Source: Actinomycetales bacterium SN12
GTDB lineage: Bacteria; Actinomycetota; Actinomycetes; Actinomycetales; Microbacteriaceae
Reading direction: 5' to 3'
NCBI GenBank assembly: GCA_002837415.1
Contig: PJCV01000009.1
Span: 48,945-92,305, forward strand
DNA length: 43,361 nucleotides
Of the stretch, positions 1 to 8,497 are shown in pieces. A program made the position numbers and the translations under genes. Within the stretch, counting starts at the first letter, position 1, and every line of letters starts with the position of its first letter. The notes beneath the pieces are model-generated. The model was not told where the DNA came from and did not search any database. It saw only the letters and a program-made list of their open reading frames with translations.

Positions 1-87
1 GCCGTGAGCGAGGGGCTCACCCGCTTCCGAGCGCACGGGAGCATCCCGGTGCTGGTTCGCACCCTGCTCCAGGCGCTGCGCGCCTGA
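1..87 (+). CDS. C-terminal 28 residues of an unidentified protein
   Basis: One reading frame is open from the first base and stops with TGA at 85-87. The encoded tail ends in LLQALRA. Twenty-eight residues are too few to assign a family. It is read as a genuine gene end because a large inverted repeat follows within 12 bases and the next gene converges on it from the other strand. The rest of the gene lies outside the window. Confidence 0.5.
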   Translation, partial: AVSEGLTRFRAHGSIPVLVRTLLQALRA

Positions 88-98
88 CCCCGCTCATT

Positions 99-182
99 CG
101 CCGACACCCCCAGTTTCCGCCGAGACCCCTACCTGCACACGTCCGCAGGTAGGGGTCTCGGCGGAAACTGGGGGTGTCGGCG
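99..182. terminator. Perfect 38-bp-arm inverted repeat between convergent genes
   Basis: Arms 99-136 and 145-182 are exact reverse complements over 38 bases, separated by an 8-base loop. The element sits between a plus-strand gene ending at 87 and a minus-strand gene ending at 187, so it could terminate both. It lacks a clear T tract and is far longer than an ordinary intrinsic terminator. It may be a dispersed palindromic repeat that serves as a bidirectional terminator. Confidence 0.75.
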
Positions 183-186
183 TGGG

Positions 187-1062
187 TCAGAGGTCGGCGC
201 CGGAGACCGCGAAGGTGTCGCAGACGCCGAGACCGTTCTTGTAGCCGTCGGCGAACCATCCCTGGCGCTGCTCGCTGGTGCCGTGGGTGAAGCTCTCCGG
301 GTTCACGCGTCCCGCCTGCTGCTCCTGGATGTGGTCGTCGCCGACCGTGAACGCCGCGTTCAGGGCATCCGTGATCTGCTCCTCCGTCGGCTTCTGCACG
401 TACGCGACGCCGTTGTCATCCTTCTGCTCGGTGATGTCGCCCAGCCAGGCGCCGGCGTAGCAGTCCGCCTGCAGCTCGGTGCGGACGCCGTTGCTGTCGG
501 CGCCGGTGCCGTTGTTCGGGTACTTGTCCATCGTGCCCGTGATGTTCTGGATGTGGTGACCCCACTCATGGCCGATGATGTACAGCTGAGCGAGCTCACC
601 CGCCGAGGCGCCGAACTGATCGCGCATGAGCTGGAAGAACGTCGGGTCGATGTAGACGGTCTGCTCGGGCGGACAGTAGAACGGTCCCACCGCATTCGAC
701 GCCGTACCGCACTGAGTGGATGTCTGTCCCTCGACGACGATGTTCTCGGGCGGCTGGTAGCCGTCGACGTGCTTCGCCCAGTACTCGTTGAGCACGACCT
801 CTGCGCCAGCCAGCCGGCACTGGTCGTTGCTGTTCGCGTCCTGGCCGGTGTCGCACTCGGAAAGCGCCTCGCCGCTCGAGGCCGGTGCACTCCCGCCACC
901 GGGCGATCCGCCGACCAGGCCGGTGAGGTCGGGACCGCCGAGCATCGCCACGACGAGCGCGACCAGACCGAGCACGCCCGCACCACCGCCGGCGATCGCA
1001 GCGCCGCGCCCGCGGCGACGGGTGGTGTTGCCCGAGATGTCCGCATCCGGATTGAAAGTCAT
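187..1062 (-). CDS. YpfJ-type neutral zinc metallopeptidase
   Basis: This 291-residue protein is predicted to be a membrane-anchored zinc protease facing the cell exterior. Residues about 21-50 form a Gly/Ala/Val-rich membrane segment after a basic N-terminus (TRRRGRG). The zinc motif HEWGH lies at about 165-169, and a downstream TELQADCYAG block probably supplies the third ligand, as in the YpfJ/putative neutral zinc metallopeptidase family (pfam04228). The ATG at 1062 was chosen because it gives the family-typical short cytoplasmic N-terminus; the longer open frame would run into the divergent gene. An AAGGTA (TACCTT on the coding strand) lies six bases upstream of the ATG, suggesting a leaderless mRNA. 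Substrate is unknown. Confidence 0.9.
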   Translation of the reverse strand: MTFNPDADISGNTTRRRGRGAAIAGGGAGVLGLVALVVAMLGGPDLTGLVGGSPGGGSAPASSGEALSECDTGQDANSNDQCRLAGAEVVLNEYWAKHVDGYQPPENIVVEGQTSTQCGTASNAVGPFYCPPEQTVYIDPTFFQLMRDQFGASAGELAQLYIIGHEWGHHIQNITGTMDKYPNNGTGADSNGVRTELQADCYAGAWLGDITEQKDDNGVAYVQKPTEEQITDALNAAFTVGDDHIQEQQAGRVNPESFTHGTSEQRQGWFADGYKNGLGVCDTFAVSGADL

Positions 1063-1068
1063 GCTGAA

Positions 1069-1074
1069 AAGGTA
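1069..1074 (-). promoter_or_regulatory. Candidate -10 box of a leaderless promoter
   Basis: On the minus strand TACCTT fits TAnnnT and ends six bases before the ATG at 1062, placing the expected transcription start at the start codon. No strong ribosome-binding sequence lies between. The -35 position has no clear match. Confidence 0.4.
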
Positions 1075-1147
1075 GCGTTCCGCGGCATCCGGCGCCGAGG
1101 GCTTGACGAATCGGCGCCCGGCTCTCATCTGGGCAGGACTGGAGGCA

Positions 1148-1153
1148 TAGGCT
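1148..1153 (+). promoter_or_regulatory. Candidate -10 box of mdh, leaderless
   Basis: TAGGCT fits TAnnnT and ends six bases before the mdh ATG at 1160. A GGAGG at 1141-1145 is too far from the start codon for a good ribosome-binding site. This mirrors the divergent neighbour. No convincing -35 box. Confidence 0.4.
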
Positions 1154-1159
1154 CGGGTC

Positions 1160-2149
1160 ATGGCGACGACGATCACGATCACAGGTGCCGGCGGGCAGAT
1201 CGGCTACGCGCTGCTGTTCCGCATCGCGGCGGGAGACATGCTGGGGCCGGACGAGCACGTCCGGCTGCGACTGCTGGAGATTCCGCAGGGACTGCGCGCC
1301 GCCGAAGGCGCCGCACTCGAGCTGCAGGACGGCGCGTTCGGGCTGCTCGATGCCGTCGAGGTGACCGATGACGCCGAGGTCGCGTTCGACGGCGCGAACC
1401 TCGCGCTGCTCGTCGGCGCGCGTCCCCGCGGGCCCGGCATGGAGCGGGGCGACCTGCTCGCCGCCAACGGTGGCATCTTCGGCCCGCAGGGCCGCGCGAT
1501 CGCCGCGACGGCGGCATCCGACATCCGCGTCACCGTCGTCGGCAACCCCGCCAACACGAACGCGCTGATCGCCGCCTCCTCGGCCGACGGCGTTCCCGCC
1601 GAGCGCTTCACCGCGCTCACGCGACTCGACGAGAACCGCGCACGGGCGCAGCTCGCCCAGACGCTCGACGCCCCGGTCGCCAGCGTGCGCCGCGTGCCGA
1701 TCTGGGGCAATCACTCGGCCACGCAGTTCCCCGACATCTCGCACGCGACGGTCGATGGTGAGCCGGTCGCCGAGCGGCTCCAGGCCGCTGTCGGCGATGT
1801 CCGGGCCTGGCAGGAGCAGACGTTCATCCCCAGCGTCGCCAAGCGCGGCGCCGAGATCATCGAGGTGCGCGGCTCGTCGTCGGTGGCATCCGCGGCGAGT
1901 GCGACCATCGACCACGTGCGCGACTGGGTGCACGGCACAGAGGACTGGACCAGCGCCGGCGTCGTCTCGCATGGCGAGTACGGCGTGCCGGAGGGTCTGG
2001 TCTCCTCGTTCCCCGTCCGCTCGTCCGGTGGGGAGTGGCAGATCATCGAAGGGCTGGAGGCGGATGCCTGGGCGCGAGCCCGCATCGACGCGTCGGTCGC
2101 CGAGCTGGTCGACGAACGCGAGACGGTGCGCTCCCTCGCACTGATCTGA
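1160..2149 (+). CDS. mdh: Malate dehydrogenase (NAD-dependent)
   Basis: The 329-residue product catalyses reversible oxidation of malate to oxaloacetate with NAD+ in the cytoplasmic TCA cycle. The N-terminus carries the Rossmann motif GAGGQIG (residues 9-15). It is followed by the mobile-loop sequence [15 protein letters not shown] with substrate-binding arginines, [19 protein letters not shown] and the active-site block [11 protein letters not shown] containing the catalytic His. Length and motif order match the cytosolic-type MDH common in Actinobacteria. The ATG at 1160 begins directly at the first beta-strand. It is divergent from the metalloprotease gene and followed by a stem-loop. Nothing appears disrupted. 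Confidence 0.97.
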   Translation: MATTITITGAGGQIGYALLFRIAAGDMLGPDEHVRLRLLEIPQGLRAAEGAALELQDGAFGLLDAVEVTDDAEVAFDGANLALLVGARPRGPGMERGDLLAANGGIFGPQGRAIAATAASDIRVTVVGNPANTNALIAASSADGVPAERFTALTRLDENRARAQLAQTLDAPVASVRRVPIWGNHSATQFPDISHATVDGEPVAERLQAAVGDVRAWQEQTFIPSVAKRGAEIIEVRGSSSVASAASATIDHVRDWVHGTEDWTSAGVVSHGEYGVPEGLVSSFPVRSSGGEWQIIEGLEADAWARARIDASVAELVDERETVRSLALI

Positions 2150-2172
2150 ACGCGCCCGCGCCCACTCCGCAG

Positions 2173-2206
2173 CCCGGAGTCCGGCCGCCGCAGACGCCGG
2201 ACTCGG
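2173..2206 (+). terminator. Stem-loop downstream of mdh
   Basis: GAGTCCGG and CCGGACTC are perfect 8-base arms, extended by flanking C/G pairs with one bulge, 24 bases or more after the mdh stop. There is no T tract. It ends only 26 bases before the next start codon, so it may attenuate rather than fully terminate. Confidence 0.5.
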
Positions 2207-2232
2207 GCAGAATGGATGCTGGAGGTGCGACG

Positions 2233-2691
2233 ATGAGCGACGCGATGAATCAGGCGGATGCCGGTGTCGACCTGGCGCTGACCAGTCCGCTGCACCTGCC
2301 GCACGCGGCTGCGACGTGCCCGAAGTGCCTGGCGAACGCCGATCACGACTGGTGGTCGGCTCGTCCCGAGGGCGCGCGGCTGGTGGGGCTCGTCGTCTCC
2401 CGCGAGGGGATGCCGTCGGTCACGCAGCAGCGCGAGGATCTCAGGCGCTTCGGCGTGCCGATCGAGGGCTTCCGTCATCCGGCCCCCGAGATTCTGGAGA
2501 GCTGGGGAGACCGCCTCGCACGCCTGATCGAGACCCTGCGCAGCGGCGACGTGCTGGTCGTCGCGAACGCGCACGCGCTGGGGCGCGACCGCGACGAGGA
2601 GTCGCGCACGATCTCGGAGCTGCGCCGCCGCGGCATCATGGTGAAGGTGCTGGGACACCATGCTCGGCACCTTGCCGACGTCGTGCGCTGA
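2233..2691 (+). CDS. Small protein with a degenerate serine-recombinase-like domain
   Basis: A 152-residue protein. The ATG at 2233 is preferred over one at 2212 because GGAGGT lies seven bases upstream of it. After a leader with a CPKC pair (CPKCLANADHDWW), the segment from LVGLVVSREGMPSV through GDVLVVANAHALGRDRDEESRTI resembles the resolvase N-terminal fold (YARVS..Q, then GD.LVV..LDRLGR). The serine in VVSREG could align with the catalytic Ser, but the DRLGR arginine region is altered and there is no helix-turn-helix C-terminus. It is probably not an active recombinase. A regulatory or unknown role is possible. It stands alone between mdh and the convergent ESX operon. Confidence 0.7.
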   Translation: MSDAMNQADAGVDLALTSPLHLPHAAATCPKCLANADHDWWSARPEGARLVGLVVSREGMPSVTQQREDLRRFGVPIEGFRHPAPEILESWGDRLARLIETLRSGDVLVVANAHALGRDRDEESRTISELRRRGIMVKVLGHHARHLADVVR

Positions 2692-2698
2692 GACTCTT

Positions 2699-2711
2699 CC
2701 CGCAGAGCGGG
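2699..2711. terminator. Short hairpin between convergent genes
   Basis: CCCGC-AGA-GCGGG forms a 5-bp stem with a 3-base loop between the stop at 2691 and the end of the minus-strand ESX operon at 2712. It could stop transcription from both sides, but the stem is short and lacks T runs. Confidence 0.3.
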
Positions 2712-3247
2712 TCAGAACTCCCCGGAGCGCAGTCGCTCGAGGGTGGCGGGGCCGATCTCGGCGCGGGCGTCCGGACGACTCGCGTAGAAGCTGACGAGCT
2801 CGGCTAGGAGAACCGGATCGCTGGCGAGATCCGTGACCGCCCAGGATGAGGGCCGCACGCTCGCCGTCCGCAGGAAGACACGGTTGCGTTCGAGGGAAGC
2901 ACCGGTCACGTCACCCCATCGCAGCGTCGCACGGTTGCGCGGGATCCGACACCGGCGAAGACGACCTCCGGGCCGGTTACCGAGACCCGGACGATCCGCG
3001 TGCGGGTCACTCGGATGTGGGCCACCAGCAGCCAGATCCCCACCGCGACCGCGGCGAGAACGCCGACGCCCACCAGCTTCAGCGCTGGTGCCGGTTCGGC
3101 GAACAGGATCATGCTGAACAGGAGGGCGAAGAGGCTGAACACGGCCGCAAAGAGGACCAGCCCCGTCGTCGCTCGTTGCTGACCTTGCCAGCCGACATGG
3201 CTGCGGACCCAGATGGTCTTCAGAGTCGTCTTCTCCTGCTGTGTCAC
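2712..3247 (-). pseudogene. Two-helix membrane protein at the end of the ESX operon, frameshifted
   Basis: A GTG at 3247 (GGAGGGG nine bases upstream) opens a frame that starts VTQQEKTTLK. It has two hydrophobic segments, GLVLFAAVFSLFALLFSMIL and KLVGVGVLAAVAVGIWLLVA, and runs to a stop at 2906. The natural continuation, RATLRWGDVTGASLERNRVF to the stop at 2712, is one frame away. Between about 2937 and 2950 one base appears to be missing. The reunited product would be about 179 residues: two membrane helices followed by a soluble domain somewhat like small PH-type membrane proteins. It begins 25 bases after eccC. The defect may be real or a sequencing error. An alternative is two coupled genes joined by the GTGA at 2906-2909. 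Confidence 0.65.
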
Positions 3248-3272
3248 CCGAACAGACCCCTCCAGGTCTTCG

Positions 3273-6200
3273 TCACTCGTAGCTCGGGGGCACCCAGAGC
3301 AGCTGCGCGGAGACGAGTCCGCGATCGCGGCTGACGATCTGGGCACGACCGGGGATCGCGGGGATCGCCTTGACCTTGCCGATCAGCTGACCCTCCTCGG
3401 GGCTGCCCGAGAGCAGGATGCCGGTGGCGCCGAGGTCGGTCATGCGCTGGATGATGGGGTCGTAGGCCGCGCGGCTCGCGCCGCCCGTGCGGCGGGTGAG
3501 GATCACGTGCAGCCCGAGGTCGGCGGCCTGGGCGAGCAGCGGGGCGAGCACCGCGACCGGGTTGCCCTGCGACGTCGCCACGAGGTCGTAGTCGTCGATG
3601 AGCACGAAGCCCTCCGCGCCCTTCCACCACGAGCGGGTGCGCAGCTGCTCGGGCGTGACATCCGGCCCGGGGATGCGGCTGCGGAAGAACTGCGCCAGCT
3701 CGTTCATGCCACCCTCGGTCATCTCGTGCGAGGTGAGGTAGGCGCCGAGGTAGTCCTTGGGGATCTCGCCCAGCAGCGCGCGCCGGTAGTCGACCACGAA
3801 GATCTTCGCCTCGGTCGGCCCGTACAGGCGTGTGATCTCATGCACGACCCCGCGAAGCATCGACGACTTGCCCGAGTCGGCATCGCCGTAGAGGTACAGC
3901 AGCGGTTCGGCGATCGGATCGATCGAGAACGGGGCCAGGTCCGCCTCGTCGATGCCGAGCAGCAGCTCGCGGGGCTCAGAGCCGTCGGACGACTGCGCAG
4001 CGGCGACCGCGCGCAGGTCGGCGTGTCCGATGCGCGAGGGCAGGAGGCGCAGCTTCGGCCCGGCGGGACCGTGCCATGCCGCTGCGACGCGCGCGACGAG
4101 GTCGTCGATGCCGTCGGCGAGACTGGACGCGTCATCCACTCCGTCGACGCGGGGCAGTGCGGTGAGCATCTGCAGACCGCGATCGTTCAGGCCCCGGCCG
4201 GGGATCGCCGTGACATTCTCAGCGGCCTTGCGGTTGACCTCGGAGTCGGTCGGGTCACCGAGACGCAGCTCGATGCGCGTGCCGATGAGGTCCTTGATGT
4301 TGGCGCGGATCTCCATCCAGCGCGCCGCCGTGATCACGACGTGCACGCCGTAGGTGAGGCCACGCGCGGCGATCGCCTGGATCTGCGGCTCGAGCATCTC
4401 GAACTCGGCGCGCAGCGTGCCCCAGCCATCGACGATGAGGAAGATGTCGCCGTAGCCGTCGTCGGCAAGTCCCTGCGCACGGCGCTGCCGGTAGGCGTCG
4501 ATCGAGTCGATGCCGTTCTGCCGGAAGTACACCTCGCGGGCGTTCAGCAGGCTGGTGATCTCGGCGACGGTCCGTCGCACCACATCTGGCTCCGAACGCG
4601 TCGCGACTCCACTGACGTGCGTGAAATTCTGCAGGCCGGTGAAGCTGCCGCCGCCGAAGTCGATGACGAAGAACTGCACCTCCTGCGGCGTGTGCGTGAG
4701 GGCCAGGGCGACCACGGCGGTGCGCGCGAGCGTGCTCTTGCCGCTCAGGGGAGCGCCGACGATCGCCATGTGCCCGGCGGCGCCGCCCAGCGAGATCGCC
4801 AGGTTCTCGCGGCGCTGCTCGAGTGGCACGTCGACGACGCCGAGCGGGACGGTGAGCGCCCCGGCCGCCCGCCAGCGCGGGGAGACGAGACCGAGCGACG
4901 GGTCTTCGACGAGGTCGCCGAAGAGCTGGTCGAGCGTCGCGGGTGTCACCAGCGGCGGCAGCCAGACCTGGTGCGCTGCGGGGCCGCGCCCCTTCATCGA
5001 CTCGACCGCGATCTCGAAGGTGTTCCGCTTCTCCTCAGGCTCGGCGTCGACGACGATCTCCGGCTCGTCGACGGGAGTCTCAGCGCGCCACACCGGTGCG
5101 GCGGTGAACAGCTCGACCGCGGCGGTCGATCCGGTGCTCTGACTGGTGCTCGACGCAGCGCGTCGACGACGACGCGGGGGCGGGCCCGACACGTACGCGG
5201 CGCGGAACTGCGTCATCGTCTCGGTATCGGATTTCAGGATGCCCGCGCCAGGCTGCGTGGGCAGATGATAGGCATCCGGAACGCCGAGGACGGTGCGCGA
5301 CTCGGCCGCCGAGAACGTGCGCAGACCGATGCGGTATGAGAGGTGCGTGTCCAGACCGCGCAGCTTGCCCTCCTCCAGGCGCTGCGAGGACAGCAGCAGG
5401 TGCACCTGGAGCGAGCGGCCCAGACGACCGATGTTGACGAACGTGTCGACGAACTCCGGCTTGGCCGACAGCAGCTCCGAGAACTCATCGGCGACGATCA
5501 GCAGCGCGGGCAGCGGCGCGAGGTCCGTGCGACCACCGCGGCGCGCCTTCTCGTAGTCAGCCACGTTGGCGAAGGGTCCGGTCGCGCGCAGCAGCTCCTG
5601 CCGGCGGACCATCTCGCCCTGCAGCGCATCCTGCATGCGGTCGACGAGCGAGATCTCCTCGCCGAGGTTCGTGATGATCGCCGACACGTGAGGCATGTCG
5701 GCCATGCCCGCGAATGTCGCTCCGCCCTTGAAGTCGACCAGCACGAAATTGAGCTGCTCGGGCGAGTGGGTCATCGCCAGGGCCAGCACGAGCGTGCGCA
5801 GCACCTCCGACTTGCCCGAGCCGGTGGCGCCGATGATGAGGCCGTGCGGCCCCATGCCCTGCTGCGCCGACTCCTTGATGTCGAGGATCAGGGGGCTGCC
5901 GTCCTCGGTCTGACCGATGGGAACCCGCAGCCGGTCGCGTTCCAGGCGAGGCGCCCAGGCGGCGTCGAGATCCAGGTCTCGCACATCCGGCAGCCCGAGC
6001 AGCTCGACGAGTTCCGCCTGGCCGGTCGCACTGTTCTTCTTGGCGATCGTCGTCCCGCCGGAATACAGAGCGATGAGTCGCCGAGCCGTCGCCTCGGCCT
6101 CCACGATGCTGATCGCGTCGGGCTCAAACGGTCGTGCGGGCAGCTGCAGGCTCACGAGCTCAGCGCGCGCGCCCTCGCCGCCCGTCTCGAACGCGATACG

Positions 6201-7250
6201 GAGGGCGTTCGGGTCGTCGAGATCGCCCCAGCGAGCGGGCAGGTCGATCACCGTGACGCCCTGCACGCCGTCACCGGTGACCAGCGCGTCCGTGAACGAG
6301 GTGGTCGCGCCGTCGGTGACGATCGCGATGTGCGGCACCTTCGCAGCCGAGCCGTCCCGGGCGAAGCGCGACCGCTCCCGCACCTCGGCCGGGAGCATGT
6401 CCTCGAGCTCCGACAGCTGCGAGCCGATCATCCGCGCCGGGCCCAGGCCGTCGCGCACCGTGCGCGAATGCGTGTGCGGCAGCCACTTGGCCCACTCCCA
6501 CTGCGGAAGCACCGCATTGTCGGCGGCGATGACGATCTGCAGCACCTCGGGGTCGTGCATGGCGGCGGCGTGCAGCAGCATCGCCCGCGCCAGCGCTCGC
6601 GTCTCGTCCTCGTCGCCGGTGACCTCGATGCGCGCGTAGTCGCGCAGGGTGACGCCCAGGGGAAGATCCTTCTGGACCTCGTGCGTCAGCATGAACCGGT
6701 GCGCGGCGGACGCCGCCACGGGGTCCAGCTGGGCAAGCGGGGGCAGCTCGGGCGCCTCGAGCGTGACGCACAGCGGCTGATCGCTCGTGCCCACACGCAC
6801 CGACAGGAAGTCGGCATCGTTGACACCGCGCTCCCACACCCGGGTGCGTTCTTCAGCGAGGTACGGCAGCGTCGAAGGTGCCGGCAGGTGCCAGTTCCCG
6901 GAGCGACGCTGCTGACGCGCAGCGACGCGCACCGTCTGGCGCAGTTCGCTCAGGTAGGCGAGGTACTCGCGGCGAGCCCCGAGAGTCGCGGCCTGGCGCT
7001 GTGAGCGCTGCCGCCAGCCGTTGACGGCAACGAAGCCGAGCGACGAGAGCAGGAACATGCCGCCGGTCAGCAGACCCGTGACGGACTGATTAGACATGGT
7101 CACCATGACGATCGCGCCGACGCTTCCCAGCATGGGCAGGAGTGATCCGAGCACCCCCATCCCGCCGTCGCTCGGCTGCAGCTCGGGCGGTGCCTGAACC
7201 GGGAGTCTCCCTGCGGGGACGCGAGGTGGTGCGAGGCGGGGTCCTGTCAT
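3273..7250 (-). CDS. eccC: EccC, FtsK/SpoIIIE-type ATPase of a type VII (ESX) system
   Basis: This 1325-residue motor protein would drive export of WXG100-type substrates through the EccB/EccD membrane complex. Two N-terminal membrane helices lie at about 32-51 and 57-77. Three ATPase domains follow: Walker A GATGSGKS at about 474-481 with Walker B LLIVADE at 583-589; GAPLSGKS at 832-839 with FLIVDGW near 937-943; and GDADSGKS at 1122-1129 with FVLIDD near 1215-1220. All three are in one chain, unlike the split EccCa/EccCb of mycobacterial ESX-1. The ATG at 7250 overlaps the upstream FHA gene stop (ATGA) and has GGAG about eight bases before it; the longer open frame is non-coding. It is the only EccC gene in the window. 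Confidence 0.97.
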   Translation of the reverse strand: MTGPRLAPPRVPAGRLPVQAPPELQPSDGGMGVLGSLLPMLGSVGAIVMVTMSNQSVTGLLTGGMFLLSSLGFVAVNGWRQRSQRQAATLGARREYLAYLSELRQTVRVAARQQRRSGNWHLPAPSTLPYLAEERTRVWERGVNDADFLSVRVGTSDQPLCVTLEAPELPPLAQLDPVAASAAHRFMLTHEVQKDLPLGVTLRDYARIEVTGDEDETRALARAMLLHAAAMHDPEVLQIVIAADNAVLPQWEWAKWLPHTHSRTVRDGLGPARMIGSQLSELEDMLPAEVRERSRFARDGSAAKVPHIAIVTDGATTSFTDALVTGDGVQGVTVIDLPARWGDLDDPNALRIAFETGGEGARAELVSLQLPARPFEPDAISIVEAEATARRLIALYSGGTTIAKKNSATGQAELVELLGLPDVRDLDLDAAWAPRLERDRLRVPIGQTEDGSPLILDIKESAQQGMGPHGLIIGATGSGKSEVLRTLVLALAMTHSPEQLNFVLVDFKGGATFAGMADMPHVSAIITNLGEEISLVDRMQDALQGEMVRRQELLRATGPFANVADYEKARRGGRTDLAPLPALLIVADEFSELLSAKPEFVDTFVNIGRLGRSLQVHLLLSSQRLEEGKLRGLDTHLSYRIGLRTFSAAESRTVLGVPDAYHLPTQPGAGILKSDTETMTQFRAAYVSGPPPRRRRRAASSTSQSTGSTAAVELFTAAPVWRAETPVDEPEIVVDAEPEEKRNTFEIAVESMKGRGPAAHQVWLPPLVTPATLDQLFGDLVEDPSLGLVSPRWRAAGALTVPLGVVDVPLEQRRENLAISLGGAAGHMAIVGAPLSGKSTLARTAVVALALTHTPQEVQFFVIDFGGGSFTGLQNFTHVSGVATRSEPDVVRRTVAEITSLLNAREVYFRQNGIDSIDAYRQRRAQGLADDGYGDIFLIVDGWGTLRAEFEMLEPQIQAIAARGLTYGVHVVITAARWMEIRANIKDLIGTRIELRLGDPTDSEVNRKAAENVTAIPGRGLNDRGLQMLTALPRVDGVDDASSLADGIDDLVARVAAAWHGPAGPKLRLLPSRIGHADLRAVAAAQSSDGSEPRELLLGIDEADLAPFSIDPIAEPLLYLYGDADSGKSSMLRGVVHEITRLYGPTEAKIFVVDYRRALLGEIPKDYLGAYLTSHEMTEGGMNELAQFFRSRIPGPDVTPEQLRTRSWWKGAEGFVLIDDYDLVATSQGNPVAVLAPLLAQAADLGLHVILTRRTGGASRAAYDPIIQRMTDLGATGILLSGSPEEGQLIGKVKAIPAIPGRAQIVSRDRGLVSAQLLWVPPSYE

Positions 7251-8497
7251 GCTCTCTCTCCGGCGCTGCTGTCGGTGCCCAGCAGGAGGCTGATGGTGAA
7301 GCTGCGGTTGCCGATCCGCACGCGGTCCGCGTCGTCGAGCAGCACCCGCTCCCCGGCGACGAGCTCGGTCAGCTGGCCGTCGTCGGCGCGGATGTCGGAG
7401 CCGTTGGTCGATCCGAAGTCGGTCACCCAGGTGCGGCCGCGGGAGTGCTCGATGCGCAGATGGGTCTTCGACACCGACGAGTCCGGGTCGGTGACGACGA
7501 TGAGCCTGTCGTCGTGCGCGCTGGCGACGGGAGCGCGCCCGAGATTCGCGGCGAGCGGCAGGGCGAGCTGCACGCGCTGCCCGGTGTCGAAGATCAGCAG
7601 CAGAGCGCCGGTCTCGGATGCCGGGGTCGCCGCGTCGACGTTCGTCTGGGGCGCCGATGCCGGCGCCGGGGCGACGGTGAAGAGCGGCCGGTCGACGCCT
7701 GGGGCCGCCTGTTCGGGTTTCTCGGTGCGGCGCGATGCCGCTCGTGCGCCGGTGGGCTCGGAGTCCTCGTCGATGATCGCCGAGTGCCCGCCGAGGGGCA
7801 CCACCTGGGGCGGAGCGAGCGGACCGGCATCCGGAGCTGCGGCCGGCTGCGGCACCGTTTCGACCGCAGCGCGTGCCGGCACCGCCACGACGACGGTTCC
7901 GGCGATGCGATCCGCCCACGACTGTCGCTTCCCGCCGCGATCCCAGGCGCTGGAGGCCACGACCACCCAGCTGCCCACGGCGACGATGAAGCCCGCGCCG
8001 GTGATGATGGCACGCACGAGCTGGCGTCCGACTCCGGGTGAGAACGGCCGGTCGGCGCGGGCGCTGCGCAGGCGCAGCACGGCGTTGCCGAGTGTGAGGC
8101 CCGTGCGGGCTTCGAGCGCCCAGAGGAAGAGCGCGAGTTCGAAGACCGTGAGGCCGGCGAGCAGCGGACTCTGAGAGAACACCAGCACGAGGGCCGCGGC
8201 GAGGAAGACGACCGTCGCGTCGAGCGTGAAGGCCGCGATCCGCTGCACCGTTCCCGCGGGAACGCCGGCGAATGCCGATCCAAGTCCGTCGTCGCTGCTC
8301 TGCGCCGGGCGCCTCGACGACACGATCGGGGTAGGCGGAGGGGGCGTCTGCCTGAGCGGCGCTCCATCCACTCCCGGGGCGGCGGCGATCAGGGCGGGCG
8401 GTAGAGCGGGGATGTCGTCGGCTCGGGCTCCCCCCGGTGCCATCGGCGGGACCGGGCCACCGCTCGGCCGTGACTGTGATTGGCGGTTCCCGCTCAT
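7247..8497 (-). CDS. RDD-family membrane protein with a C-terminal FHA domain
   Basis: A 416-residue protein. Residues 1-70 are Pro/Ala-rich and disordered. From about 75 to 195 hydrophobic segments (FTLDATVVFLAAALVLVF, LFLWALEARTGLTLGNAVL) with an RDD-like layout form the membrane part. After a low-complexity linker, a forkhead-associated domain occupies roughly 300-405 with NLGRAPV, VSKTHLRIEH and DFGSTNGS, the standard phosphothreonine-binding residues. It overlaps both eccD (ATGA at 8494-8497) and eccC (ATGA at 7247-7250), so it is co-translated with core ESX components. It probably links the machine to Ser/Thr phosphorylation. That role is inferred from position, and no kinase is encoded here. 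Confidence 0.9.
   Translation of the reverse strand: MSGNRQSQSRPSGGPVPPMAPGGARADDIPALPPALIAAAPGVDGAPLRQTPPPPTPIVSSRRPAQSSDDGLGSAFAGVPAGTVQRIAAFTLDATVVFLAAALVLVFSQSPLLAGLTVFELALFLWALEARTGLTLGNAVLRLRSARADRPFSPGVGRQLVRAIITGAGFIVAVGSWVVVASSAWDRGGKRQSWADRIAGTVVVAVPARAAVETVPQPAAAPDAGPLAPPQVVPLGGHSAIIDEDSEPTGARAASRRTEKPEQAAPGVDRPLFTVAPAPASAPQTNVDAATPASETGALLLIFDTGQRVQLALPLAANLGRAPVASAHDDRLIVVTDPDSSVSKTHLRIEHSRGRTWVTDFGSTNGSDIRADDGQLTELVAGERVLLDDADRVRIGNRSFTISLLLGTDSSAGERA

Noticed and set aside
2233..2691. Evidence for an intact mobile element based on the resolvase-like gene
   Set aside because: No transposase, no terminal repeats and no catalytic completeness; the neighbouring genes are ordinary.
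3213..5339. Long plus-strand open frame opposite eccC (708 codons), with another at 5343-7004
   Set aside because: Antisense to a well-supported EccC. The translation is Arg/Ala/Asp-rich low complexity, as expected from the complementary strand of high-GC3 coding DNA.
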